Source of the DNA: Echinarachnius parma | Taxonomy: Eukaryota; Echinodermata; Echinoidea; Clypeasteroida; Echinarachniidae | NCBI GenBank assembly: GCA_037951105.1 | Contig: JBAMJV010001330.1 | Span: 1-64,000, forward strand | Length of the DNA: 64,000 nucleotides | Direction of reading: 5' to 3' | Shown: positions 50,188 through 61,185 of the stretch, one piece after another | How positions within the stretch are numbered: position 1 is the stretch's first letter | How the letters are laid out: every line of letters begins with the position of its first letter | Program-made: the position numbers and the translations under genes | Notes under the pieces: generated by a model | The model's database searches: none | Told to the model about the DNA's origin: nothing | The model's input: the letters and a program-made list of their open reading frames with translations, nothing else

Positions 50188-50267
50188 TTATTATGTAGCC
50201 TCATGGATTATGAAATTCACATAGAGTTAATACAGGGCCCACAAGTTTCCCATAGGCAATGAGTTAA
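50188..50267 (+). mobile_element. 80-bp-family mini-element, left end eroded
   Basis: The right end CATAGGCAATGAGTTAA and the interior CATAGAGTTAATACAGGGCC align without gaps to 22968-23047. The expected left TTAACC is here TTATTA, exactly 80 bp away. Confidence 0.65.
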
Positions 50268-50439
50268 CCATGGGAATGGATTACTCTCTTCTCTTGTTTG
50301 TATTCATTTTGCCTTCATCTCCTCAGACTTTATTATTTTTGTTTTAGGGATTTTTTGGAGTTTTTCTTCTGCTTAATTTTGTAAGTGTTGATTTTTCCTT
50401 TCTCTGTTTAACTTTCTTATATGACATTTCAATTGATTA

Positions 50440-50780
50440 TTTCACCTTCTTGCGGGGCTGTGAGTAGTCCCAATGCTTCATTTTGCATTCCCATTCAATG
50501 CAAATGAGGAGACATCTTCATTCATTCTCTCCCTATAGTCTGCGCATCGGCATCATCCCCACCGGTCATCCGATGCACCCACCCCCCTCGGCCCTGATCA
50601 ATGATTGACCCCATTAAGGCCTGGGCATGCCCCCCCTACGGACCCCCCACGAGTGTCCACTTCTAGAGACAAGGGGAGAGTAAACAGGGGGTAGAATGAG
50701 TAGCGCAAACACCGGGGTACTAATGACCCGTCTTCTAGAGATTAATCAGAGGTAGAACGGAAACGAGGGATGCGCCAAGG
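50440..50780. other. Unique, GC-richer stretch without repeats
   Basis: Complex sequence, richer in CpG than its surroundings. An acceptor-like CTCCCTATAG at about 50538 precedes a short open stretch (LRIGIIPTGHPMHPPP) that soon stops and matches no plexin segment I know. It could be a conserved regulatory element, which only comparison with related genomes could show. Confidence 0.3.
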
Positions 50781-51345
50781 TAGTCATGCTCTGCTGAGAA
50801 TCACGGTTTTACCGAACGATAGTTTTTGATCCAGATTGGCACAGAAAGTTTAAAATGCTTCATTGAAAAACACTAGTTGTGCTGAAATGTTGTTAAGGAG
50901 TACTTAGATTCAGAGTTTGTAGCTGAAAGCAAAAGTTTATGCTTTCCTCAGATTCAAGAATCGTGCTGGAAGCTAACAAGCTTGAGTGTTCCATAAAGAT
51001 GATAATGCTTTTTCTTAGAATCAGAGTTTAGCTTCCAAGAGGCTGTACTGTGTTAGAATCATATTTGTATAGCCGAAAGGTAGTTATGCCTCACTCAGAT
51101 TCAAGGGTTGTGCCGGAAGGTATCTATGCAGCGCGAAGGAATGTGGTTGGCGCAAAAGGAAGTTGTAATAGGTATGCTTCACCAAGAATCAGAATTCATA
51201 GCCGAAAGGTACATATATGTAGTCATACATGTACCGTCATGCTTCGTTTTCGAATTCAAGTTTCCGAGTTTCAAGGCTCAGAACCAAGACTTTGCTGTAA
51301 AGCTAGACAAGCTGCCTGGTTTCGGGTTTAGCCTAAAGGTTTGCG
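50780..51345. repeat. Diverged minisatellite, roughly 70-bp period
   Basis: TAGCCGAAAGGTA, ATGCCTCACTCAGATTCA and related GCTTTCCTCAGATTCAAG, GCTTCACCAAGAATCAGA recur about eight times. Open frames across it are repeat-derived. Confidence 0.7.
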
Positions 51346-52139
51346 AAAGATAAGTGGGTGCCACTATGTGTTAAGTTGTTAACGTACCTTCCCTTTTTTG
51401 GGGCCTTCATTTACATCCATCACTTGTCCTTCCTGTATAAATGTCCTCTTGTGCATGATATTAACATAAAAATGCATTGTCCACAAAAAGGATATGACAT
51501 CTGAATTTAAAATTACCCTTATAAGATATTCATCAGCATCTTATACCCTCTTTGTGATCTTCTTGTCTTTCATTTTGTATGAATTCCCCTTTCCATTTTC
51601 TATAATAACCTCTTGGTACGAGAAAGTCCAAATTAAAAGTACCATTATCAAGACTTGATTTTGATATTGTTATAAGATACCTTCTCTACACCAAGTCGTC
51701 AGCCCAGCTATATTTGGGACTAGTCCTGAACTGATTGGTATTATTTGAGATGTTTAAAATCATTAATTTCACCTCTTTGACGATATATACCTGTAGTTTA
51801 TAATTAAATGTTTCTCATTTGTCATTTCAATTGACATATGAAAAATATTAGACAGTACATCGGTCTATTTGTATGATCTATGCTATTTATAAAGTCTCTA
51901 TCTTCTACCTAGAGTCCCTCTATATAGTTGTATCATTTGTGAGCATCACTGTGCATCATGACTCTTGTTTCAGCGCAAATATCAATTCATCAATACAGAT
52001 GAACCTTCAAACTAATACCAATCAAAATTCCCCAATCCCCCTGATGGTCACCTTCTATTACCGTCAATTACCACACATAGGAGGCCAGAACAAGATGCAT
52101 TACGCTAGCGACCTTGAGCCTTCCTGGATATATATTTAT

Positions 52140-52760
52140 ATTCAGAGAGAATTATTATAAGATGTGCACGATTGAAACAAGTAAGATATACTTATGTGTG
52201 CATTTATTATTTAATGTGCACAATTGAGAGTATAAGATATACATGTATGTATTTATAGATTTATGACATTCAAAGATACATTTGAAACAAGTAAGATATA
52301 TAATATGTGTGCATTTATTATTATTCAGTTTGTCTATATGATGTAAGATTATATATATTGATTATAAGGTGCACATTTGAAGCAAAAACACCAGCAACCT
52401 ATAAAGGCCCCAAATGAGATATATATTAATATGTATTTGAAGGTACGCACATTTGAAGCAAGTAATAACCTAAAACAGAAAAGGGCCCCAAATGAGATAT
52501 ATAGTTTGTATATATATTGTAAGTCACACTCATAAAAGCAACTTAGTATTCTGTAATGTATAGGTAGAGATGTATTTGAAAGAAGTAAGATATACTATTT
52601 GTTATTACATGTGCATATTTGTAGCTAGTACATAAGCAACCTTATATACTGAATAAGGTCCCCAAAAGAGATATATAGTTTGTATATATACGGTAAAGAC
52701 ACACTCATTTTAAGCAAATTAGTATTCCGTAAGGTATAGAACGAGATGTATTACATGATT
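52140..52760. repeat. AT-rich diverged tandem repeats, ~190-bp period in the second part
   Basis: GAAACAAGTAAGATATA with TGTGCATTTATTATT recurs at ~52174 and ~52285. GGCCCCAAATGAGATATATA-like segments recur at ~52405, ~52483 and ~52660, with GTAA-GACACACTCAT following. Confidence 0.75.
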
Positions 52761-52817
52761 TGACTTTCAGACTTGCCAAAATAGGATAGAACACTGCCAT
52801 AGATCATTTGCATCCTT

Positions 52818-52909
52818 TTAAACCCATTGAAAACAATCTCATCTTGATAAAACACATTTTCCATAGACCAAAGCAAGAAATGTATTGAGCACAAACCTCA
52901 ATGGGTTAA
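52818..52909. mobile_element. 92-bp inverted-repeat mini-element
   Basis: Left TTAAACCCATTGA, right CTCAATGGGTTAA. Belongs to the TTAACCCATT-ended group. Confidence 0.65.
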
Positions 52910-53122
52910 TTGGATGCGCAGGCAGGTTTAGATTGAACGCCAAGTTTATTTGTGGGAACACTAATGGTTTTTTAAACATGGAGTACAGGCGAGGCACGTG
53001 AGCTGAGTGTGATTCATGACTGGTCAGATATTATCGCCGAACTATGGAGAGCCAGTAAGCCTGTAAGTCATGAAAAAGCTCTTACGATTGCCAATTTAAA
53101 GAAAGTCAAAAGGAAACTGTTT

Positions 53123-53146
53123 TGTTGTTGTTGTTGTTGTTGTTGT
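53123..53146. repeat. TGT trinucleotide microsatellite
   Basis: About eight TGT/TTG units. They give a Cys run in one frame, with no sign of a gene. Confidence 0.9.
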
Positions 53147-53394
53147 ATTCTTACGGTATTGAAACTTATACAATATGTGTGTGAAAGTGTCAATTCAGGC
53201 TATTATAGTTTCTTATGCGGGTTAGTTATTTTTCCAAAATACTATTTAGGCTACTTATCACTTGTTTTTAAAGAATTTGCTTCAGGCAAGGCATAAATAG
53301 ACGGAGCGTGATTCATTATTGGTCAAGTATTTGAAGGGTTGTTCAGATAGGAGTGGTTCGTGAGATAAATTGAACACTAATGGTGCTTAAAATC

Positions 53395-53516
53395 TGCTTA
53401 TTTTCACCAAGCAATATGATTAATATGACTAACATTTAGACAGCTACAAAGTATATGCTTATTTTCACCTAGCAATATGATTCATATGACTAACATGTAG
53501 ACAGCTACAAAATTTA
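53395..53516. repeat. Tandem duplication, period 61 bp
   Basis: TGCTTATTTTCACC(A/T)AGCAATATGATT and GACAGCTACAAA in both copies, with few differences. Confidence 0.9.
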
Positions 53517-53531
53517 TAGCAAAAATGTGGT

Positions 53532-53624
53532 TTAACCGATTCAGGACTTGTCTTCCGAATGCTCAGGATGGAGTCTATGGAGAAAGCATGTTATACCATA
53601 ATCAAGTAGTATTGAACAGGTTAA
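53532..53624. mobile_element. 93-bp TTAACC-family mini-element
   Basis: Left TTAACCGATTCAGGACTTG, right ATTGAACAGGTTAA; interior GAGTCTATGGAGAAAGCATG matches 57400-57493. Its right end is duplicated in the next repeat. Confidence 0.7.
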
Positions 53625-53790
53625 TACTCTTTCTCTATTATGTATGAGTATATCGTAACGTTTCCTATTTTATCATTCGTTTGTTGAAATAAGGGACATA
53701 TCAAATAGTATTGAACAGGTTATTACTCTTTCTCTATATGTATGAGTGTATCCTAACGTTTCCTATTTTATAATTCTTTTGTTTACATAC
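53604..53790. repeat. Tandem duplication, period 98 bp
   Basis: TAGTATTGAACAGGTTA-ACTCTTTCTCTAT and AACGTTTCCTATTTTAT occur twice. The duplicated unit includes the end of the preceding mini-element, so it arose after that insertion. Confidence 0.9.
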
Positions 53791-54082
53791 AGGACAAAAA
53801 AATAGGTCACCCATATACATTATGTATTTTAAATTTGTTCTATATTCACACATCGCTATTTCCCGAACTATATTTAGAAACATAACAAAGATTATTTTGA
53901 CTTCTGTTTGATACTAGGTGAGGAAATTTGCTGTTACGGTTTGCTTTTTGAAATCCTATTGGAATGAACTAATTTTGAGGAATCTAATTACAATCATTTT
54001 CTTCAGAAGTGAAAATATTGTTGCTTTCCATGCCTCGATAGAGCCGAAAAATGCCAAAGCAAAAGTCCATCACTTAAATTGG

Positions 54083-54321
54083 TAATGGACTAGTCCCACT
54101 GCAACATTTCACCTTCCATCCTGAAGGAACGAGCAGATACTGGCACGAAACAAAATGATGTGGACCAATGTCGGAATGGACTAGTAGGATACTTTCAATT
54201 CGGCTCCGTTTCCAATGTCTACTTATTTGACTGTGGCCGTTTCGTTGCTAGATACTGACCGTTTTGCCACGATTTAGTTGGATAGCAAACAGAGAAACGG
54301 TGCAGTGGGATTAGGCCATAA
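54083..54321. mobile_element. Inverted-repeat element, TATGGCCTAGTCCCACTG family (239 bp)
   Basis: Left TAATGGACTAGTCCCACTGC, right GCAGTGGGATTAGGCCATAA. Related along its length to 59822-60074. No transposase. Confidence 0.75.
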
Positions 54322-54707
54322 TATCTATGGCCTATTCACGGTTAGCGGATCTCATTTCAATCTCCTTGAGTACACAATCTGCAAATTAATTTTTTTGTTT
54401 AGCTAGTTGTTAATCTGAAAACATGGCCCCTGGTCATTTCTGCCGATCGACAAAAGAAAAGAGCCGTGTGCGGACTGCATGGATTGGTGCCCTAAATGGC
54501 AAAGTAATCTGTAAAATTATACCACATTTTGTGAATACGTTATCCACGATGCCCCATTGACATTCAATAAATAGAGAGGGAATATAAAAAGTGTGATAAA
54601 GAGGGAGAGAAGAAATAAGATTGTGTTATAATTAGAGAGAAATTAAAGAGTATGGGAGGAAGAAATAAAATTGAATAGATAGTGGAAGATAGAGATATAA
54701 AGAAATA

Positions 54708-54812
54708 CATAGCTGCCAACTGTTACGAAAAATTCGTAATTGTTACGAATTTCCCACCCTCTTTACGAAATTACGAATACTCCTTCTATAATTACGAATT
54801 TTGAAAAAAAAA

Positions 54813-54844
<32 letters not shown>

Positions 54845-55137
54845 AAAAAAAAAAATCTTTTTTTTTTCCGTTTTCACGTTTTTAAACGTATAGAGACAAC
54901 GTTTAAACGTAAATCTGACCAAATCATACCTAGTAATTGTGCAAAAATGATGAAAAATAGGGCCATGGACGCCGGCCGCAATGGACTCCGCGCTTCACGC
55001 TCCATGCTCCAGGGCCCTAAAGCGGGCCCTGGACCCCGGCTAAAGGGTCTTTGCGCTCGTGATGTGCGCTTCGCGCACATGATGTTCAGTTTTGCTTAAA
55101 TGTTACTAATTTAAAATTCCAAATGTTGGCAGCTATG
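54708..55137. mobile_element. hAT-like element, ATAGCTGCCAAC ends, with poly(A)
   Basis: Ends ATAGCTGCCAAC with a perfect 12-bp inverse at the right. The flanks AGAAATAC (54701-54708) and GGAAATAC (55137-55144) look like an 8-bp target duplication with one change. The interior has TTACGAA repeats, a long A tract (~54806-54855) followed by T, and GC-rich palindromic pieces (AGGGCCC.., TGCGCTTCGCGCA). No transposase. Confidence 0.8.
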
Positions 55138-55144
55138 GAAATAC

Positions 55145-55440
55145 AGGTGAATGGGATGAATATATTAACAAAATAATGGAAGAAAGAGAGAGCAAGGACT
55201 AAGGCAGTAAGAGAAAGGGGCAAGAGAGAAAATAAAAATAGGAGAAATGGAGAGAAAAAAGAAAATACGGGAAAGAAAGCTATACAGTGTGATTGTTTGA
55301 AAAAGAAGGAAGATAGCTCAGAAGAAAGATAGACAATACAAAGAGATGGCACATGAGAGGAAGGGGGAGAAATAGAGAGAGGACAATTAAAAGATAGGAG
55401 AGAGAGAGAGAAAGTGAACATAGGAGAAAAGGAGCAATGT
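55145..55440. repeat. Purine-rich low-complexity block
   Basis: GAGAGAGAAAG-type sequence; mirrored by the pyrimidine block at 55560. Confidence 0.8.
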
Positions 55441-55559
55441 TTTGTGTATGCATCCTAGTGGGGAGGCCCTGCCAGGGTCTATGCCAATCTTTCATTAAAA
55501 TGTGTCTGTTATTCATCAGCTTAATTGAATTGAGGAATGCAGCTCATCATTAATGGCAT

Positions 55560-55780
55560 TCTATCCCCAGTGTCCTCTTCTATTCCCCTCTCTCATTTGC
55601 TCTACCCCTCTATCATCTTCTTTTACCCTCTCTCCTATTATCTTCTCTTCGCTTTTCTTTTCTTCCCCTCTCTCTTCTTCTCTTCTCCTCTCTCTTCTTC
55701 TCTTCTCCTCTCTCTGTTACTTCTCCATCTTCTCTTTTCCCATTTTCACCTTCTGACTTTTTTCTTTAAGACGATTTTTG
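55560..55780. repeat. Pyrimidine-rich block with TCTTCTCTTCTCCTCTC repeats
   Basis: Tandem TCTCTTCTTCTCTTCTCC units near 55670-55710. Produces Ser/Leu/Phe-rich open frames that are not genes. Confidence 0.85.
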
Positions 55781-56050
55781 TCATCCTTTTATTTTAGTGC
55801 GGTCCCAGTGAGCTCACCTTTTGTATGAGTGGTGCCACTGAACAGCACACATTTTAACATGGCTCTCTCCTATTGCCCTTTCCCATTTCTCTACCACCTT
55901 TCTCATTCTCTTCACCTCTCATATTTTCTTTTTTATCTTCTCACTCCATTCTCCATCTCCTTTACTTTGCTGTATCGTGGCACACACTATCATTGTGTTG
56001 CTACGTTGCACACTTTGTTAATTCTTTTAGGATTGTTTTCCTTTTGTTAC

Positions 56051-56332
56051 CACAGTCAAACTTTTTTTAGTGGCCACCTGTCTGTAGCAGCCAACCTGTA
56101 CATAGTGGCCACTAAAATGATCCCTTGGAGGAAGAAAACAAAAACAGTGTTATGTAACCTGTCTATAAAGGTTAGCTGTCTGGACACTTGTCTTGTTCTT
56201 GTTTCCCTTAGGTGGTCACTATACACAGGTTTGACTGTATTATGTTATAAAACTGTCTGTAGATGTCACCTGTTTATAGTGGCCTCTTGTCTAATTTTCC
56301 TTAGGTGGTCACTATACACAGGTTTGACTGTA
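56051..56332 (+). mobile_element. CAGTCAAACC-family element with duplicated right end
   Basis: Left CACAGTCAAAC with TAGTGGCCACCTGTCTGTAG; right end TTAGGTGGTCACTATACACA plus GGTTTGACTGTA. This right end occurs twice, finishing at 56239 and at 56332, so ~93 bp was duplicated. It lies inside the longest open frame of the window (193 codons), which is therefore not a gene. Confidence 0.8.
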
Positions 56333-57244
56333 TTTATATTTTACCAACCCCACCCCACCCGCACCATTCACATTTCCCCTTTCTATCTCTTGTGTTCACC
56401 ATGCGTATAATTGCGTCTGACTCATTGCAGCTCATTTGATTCATACTGTAATTTCATGACAGCCATGGATCCATGAACACCAAGTCAAAACAATGGAAAA
56501 AACATGCATAATTATTATCATTAAGTCTGCATGATGCTGCTCCCTGCGGGATATTTTTCCTCCTTTTATCGTAAATTTGTTGTGAATGGTGAAACCCGAT
56601 GTGGAATGTGATTGAAATGTGGGTCTCTGGAAAAATGACTTCATGTCTCAGGTTCACAAATTAGTGAAAATGAACTTGATAATGAAATGAAAATGCACTC
56701 TCTTATCGACAACATTACTACATTTTAGACCTAATATCTAGAGTAATACGTCTGTCACGTTTCAGTCTGTATGTTGAACAAAAGAATGTGAGCGACCTAC
56801 GTGAGGAAAATACATTTTACTCATTGTTTAAAAAGTTCCATCAATATACATCCATCAATTTATTTGTGCCTTCTTCAAATTAGAATGGAAAGTGAACTTT
56901 TGAAAAAAGGAAATATTATTGACAAACATGAATGTTTAAGAAAAATTACATTCTTGATTTCAAAACACGATCCAATATATATACTCAAATGTTATTATCA
57001 ATTTATTCAATTATAATAAGATTGAAGCTATATTTATAATTTTTAAAAAATAAGATAATGTTTTTTTTTAGTTTTTTTTTATGTTGCTAGGATCTACAGT
57101 AGATGTGAAAGAATTTATCATGAATTTTTCTTGAAATAGGTGACACATTTTCCCAATTTTATTTGCTTTTGGCTGAGTCACATGGTTGAACAAAGGAAGC
57201 CCCCTTTCACTCCTGTTATATCACTGAAAGACAAAAGAATGCCT

Positions 57245-57314
57245 TTAACCCATTGAGAGCTATGCTTTGGGTATTTGCAGCCAGGTTCTATGGAAACTGT
57301 AACTGAAGGGTTAA
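57245..57314. mobile_element. 70-bp TTAACCC mini-element
   Basis: Left TTAACCCATTGAGAGC, right ACTGAAGGGTTAA. Confidence 0.55.
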
Positions 57315-57399
57315 TTCAGAGTAGGGAGAAATGTTGAGTGAGTGAATGCATGTATACGTAAGTAACACTCTGTGTGTGAATGCACTATGGAAAATTATG

Positions 57400-57493
57400 T
57401 TAACTCTTCAGGACTAGTCCCAAAAATGCTTGGGCTTGGGTCTAGATGGAGAATACATGTTATAGCGAGATCAATCAGCCCTGAACAGGTTAA
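57400..57493. mobile_element. 94-bp TTAACC-family mini-element
   Basis: Left TTAACTCTTCAGGACTAGTC, right CCCTGAACAGGTTAA; interior GCTTGGGCTTGGGTCTAGAT. The clearest intact copy of the ~94-bp group. Confidence 0.7.
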
Positions 57494-57814
57494 AACAAAT
57501 ATAAATGTTACCAATGGGTTAAGATGAGAGGGATATTAGTTGAGTGTGCAAGTGCATGCACAGACAAAAATGTGAGTGTGAATGCATGCATGGAGAAAGA
57601 AAATGAGCAGCAGTATGAGAAGAAGAAAAAAATGGACAAAAAATGTAGCAAAAATGGGGGCATGTGTGTGGTGGATGATTACATTTGTAATGAATGCTTC
57701 AAACAGTACTCAAGGAATAAAAGGGAAACCTGACTGGTGTAACTATTCTCTGAATGAATGGCTGCCCTAGAATTGTGGCATGTGTCAATTTGCAGAGCAA
57801 TTTAACCTCGCCTG

Positions 57815-58286
57815 CCTGCAAATGTAGCCGCCACTTAAAGGAAGCTAGTACATGTAGCTCCCTTTTTTTTCCTCCTCCTCTGAACTGGGTGTCACTGGCA
57901 CAATGTCGTTCTCCCAATCTCTCTCACTCCCTAAGTTTCATTTTGAATATTTTTTAATCTCCTTTATGTCCTTCTCTGTATCTGTCTTTCTTTACAAAAT
58001 GAAGTAACACTTTTGTTCTCACTCCATTGACTAGTAGTGAACAAGAGTGGCCTGCAAATGTAGCGGCCATTTAAAGGGAGCTGGTAGCTTCTTCTTTTCC
58101 TCCTCTGAACTGGGTCTCACTGACACAATGTCGGTTTTCCCTCTCTTTCTTTCCTCATCTTTCATTCCATCATCTCCTTATTCATCTCCTTTATTTCATT
58201 CTTTGCAGCTTTCTTTCTTTACAAAATGAAGTTACACTTCACGCCATTGACTAGGCAGCCGTGAAGGAGGTGAACAAGAGTGGCAG
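57815..58286. repeat. Tandem duplication, period 236 bp
   Basis: CCTGCAAATGTAGC(C/G)GCCA at 57815 and 58051; CTGAACTGGGT-TCACTG-CACAATGTCG and TTTACAAAATGAAGT-ACAC follow in both. Confidence 0.9.
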
Positions 58287-58390
58287 AGCAGTGAAACAAG
58301 ACGTGAATTATCGACCGAATCAATGTCGTAGTAGAAGGAGTAGTAGTAGTAGTAGCAAGAGGCCAATTAGCGCTGCAGAGGGTTTATGTT

Positions 58391-58628
58391 CGCTTGGTCT
58401 GCACTCAGGTGGTCTACAACTTATTTGATCTACTACCTGATGACTTTAACTTCCATTATCCCAACTCCAAACTCGATCCCTAACCCAAAACCTAACCCTA
58501 GCCCTAATCCTCACCCCTAAACCTTATCCCTAACCCTAATCCTAATCATAATCCTATGCCCCTAAATTCTGATTTATTTTTTGTTGTTGACAAAATGGAA
58601 GTAGACCAAATGGGTGTAGACCAATCGG
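58391..58628. mobile_element. Inverted-repeat element with telomere-like CCCTAA core
   Basis: The ends (TTGGTCTGCACTCAGG left; GGGTGTAGACCAA right) are imperfect inverses. The core has degenerate CCCTAACCCTAATCC repeats. Same family, opposite strand, as 14850-15005. Just upstream is an AGT microsatellite (~58330-58356). Confidence 0.65.
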
Positions 58629-59051
58629 CAAGGTTACCATCTCCAGTACCCCGCATCACATGACACAACCAGGGTCGTCTGTCTGTACCCGACACGTTTG
58701 TATGACATGTTCACCTGTCCTAGCGTCTCGTGTTACATCTTCACAACATTAAACTCGGGGTACAGAGAACGCGCATGCAGTCTTTTTGTTCTACTTGATT
58801 AACATGTGTCTTCCCCAGTGGGTTAATACGTGGGTCGTCAGGTTGCGGAAGACAGATGGGTTAAGTTCGGCCGAAAAGACCTTTTTCTCGAAGAAAAGGT
58901 GAAGGAGAAAGGTCTCTCTACTTTCAGATACTCATTTAGCGAATCAATACTATCACATGTCCTTGTCAGGGTCACCCTTTCTGTCATTAGGTTTGGGTGC
59001 CGGGTTGCCGACGATACCTCTAGGTTCCTCCGTGGTTTGTAACGATGCATC

Positions 59052-59079
59052 GTGTGTGTGTGTGTGTGTGTGTGTGTGT
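59052..59079. repeat. TG dinucleotide microsatellite
   Basis: About 14 TG units. 58640-59040 before it is unique sequence with an unrecognised 70-codon frame, without support as a gene. Confidence 0.9.
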
Positions 59080-59821
59080 CGAAGATGCGTGCCTCTGTAC
59101 TATCCCTCAAGATTAGCTGGGGTTTTTTTTAACCGTAATAAGATTAGGAAAAGAATGCTCCATGTATGTAATTTAACGTTTTAACAAGTTTAAACATCTC
59201 ATTGAGTATTAAAACCTTTCAGGTTTCAACAAAAATGTTTGTTTGGTTGTGTTAGAGTTTGAAAAGTATGTTGATAATTCACTGCTTAATTTTTGCATCC
59301 ATATTTCCTGATCTAATGAAATTCCATTATTGTACATATATTATAAAGTAATTGTAAATTAAATGTATCGTACGTGAGAATTTGTATTATTTTGAGAAAA
59401 GTTGTGATTCTTATTATAAAAGAAATATGATACTGAACTCACTGAAGGCAGGCTTGCAAAATCAGACCGATCTTAACAAGTGTTAATATTTTACTTTAAA
59501 TTAAGTTTAATTACATAAATATCATTCAAAAGATTTTGTAGCATGTACATTGTGTGTACCAGAATGTTTTTTTTTCTTCATACAATCGAGCATTAATATA
59601 TAAAAGGTTAAGGACTATCTGTATGTAAGCATAAGTCCCATGCATTCAAGTACAAGTTACTACATGTGGTTTAGCCATGTCTGTGCAGATATAACAGAAA
59701 AACTTTATTGATTTCCGCTTGCAGCACCAGAAATATGAACTCAATTAAATTAGCCTCATTGCATACGCGTATGCTGGGACTCCACCAGTAATAACCTACA
59801 GGGAATTAGCCCCCATCCCCC

Positions 59822-60074
59822 TTATGGCCTAGTCCCACTGCGCCGTTTCTCCTTCCGTTTCCTAACCAACCAAAATGTGACGAAATGGTCAGTATCTAGC
59901 AAATTTTGAAGTTCCATGATGTTTTGTTTCGAGCGAAACAGCGCCAAATTAAAAGTATCCTACTAGACACTAGTCTATTCCGAACTTGGTCCGCATCATT
60001 TCATTTCCTACTAGTACCTAGTCAAACGGATAGGAAACGGAAGGAGAAACAGTGCAGTGGGGATTAGGCCATAA
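59822..60074. mobile_element. Inverted-repeat element, TTATGGCCTAGTCCCACTG family (253 bp)
   Basis: Left TTATGGCCTAGTCCCACTGC, right GGGGATTAGGCCATAA; the inverse match extends ~42 bp including TTTCTCCTTCCGTTTCCT. Related to 54083-54321. Confidence 0.85.
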
Positions 60075-61185
60075 CTCATTCACACACATCAATTCACGGA
60101 ACAAGGTGGTATTTCACTCCATCATCTTTTAAACTAGTCAAGTGACCCATAAGGCCACGTGCTTCTATCCTCCCACCATTAAAAAAAAAATGAAGAAGAA
60201 AAAAAAATAAACTTGACAGTTTTCACGCTATTGATCCACCATCGGCGGGCGGGTGCTGGCCAACTTTCCGACAAATATATCGTCCGCCCGGCCGTCATAA
60301 ATTGATCCGCCGCCCATTTCTTCACAGATCGACATCGATTGCTCATCCCACTGTATCGCTCTTGTCAACGCGAGCCCAGTTAGGAAAAAAAAGAGGGTAG
60401 AGCATCAACAAAAACAACAAGAAAAAGCAGAATAGAGAGACGTTAGAGGAGTTCACCACCTCACTTTTTTTCCTTTTCAAAAACGTCAACATGACATCCC
60501 AGATTCGATCGTGCCTTGTAGGCGCCAACTTTTTGCTGTTTTATTTTTGCTGTAAACATCACTTGCTGCTAACAATAGCCTATGAATGTGATCTTTATAT
60601 TATGATTGTAACCAAAGAGGTATTAGAAAACACAACTCTTTTAATCTATAGTGACTGTAATAATGTAACCAATTGGAACCCATTGCATTCTCTGTAGACT
60701 CGGAAGAGAACCCAGCCCAAGTATTTTTCGGGACCAGTCCTGAATAGGTTTAATAAGAGGGGGTTAATTCTTGCTTTTTAAAGCACTTTTAGAAAAATAT
60801 TTTTGCATGGTAGATAAAGAGGAAAAGTTGAAAATAGTGATGAATTTTAGTTTTTATTTGAGAAAAGTCTGTAGACCCTGTTTAGAAACTCTGAAATAAC
60901 AGAAATATCACAAAACTAGTAGTAAGACTGCCCTTTCACATAAGCATAGTTCCAAAAGACATGCATGTACAAAATCCAAAGCACCAGACATTGGGGTCCA
61001 GAACCTCAACTTAATTTGTCCCTTTAAGATTTTCTTCTTTTTCATAGCTGTTTTTCCTTGAAAAAAAAATGTCTCCAACTCCCAGGGAAGGAGAGAGAAA
61101 GCGTTCTGTGTTAGATGCTGAATTTTTTAACGGGCTAATGAAAAATGGATGGCCAGAGGTGGAAGGAATGACGGGTCGCTGCCGT

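Noticed and set aside
55829..56410. 193-codon open frame, longest in the window
   Set aside because: Its first part is pyrimidine-rich low complexity (Ser/Leu/Phe) and the rest is the CAGTCAAACC element. No domain, and the same sequence is non-coding elsewhere in the window.
58461..58565. Chromosome-fusion scar marked by telomere repeats
   Set aside because: The repeats are degenerate and lie in an inverted-repeat element with a second copy at 14850.
58838..59110. 90-codon reverse frame with THTHTHTH run
   Set aside because: The run comes from the TG microsatellite. The rest has no recognised similarity and no splice support.
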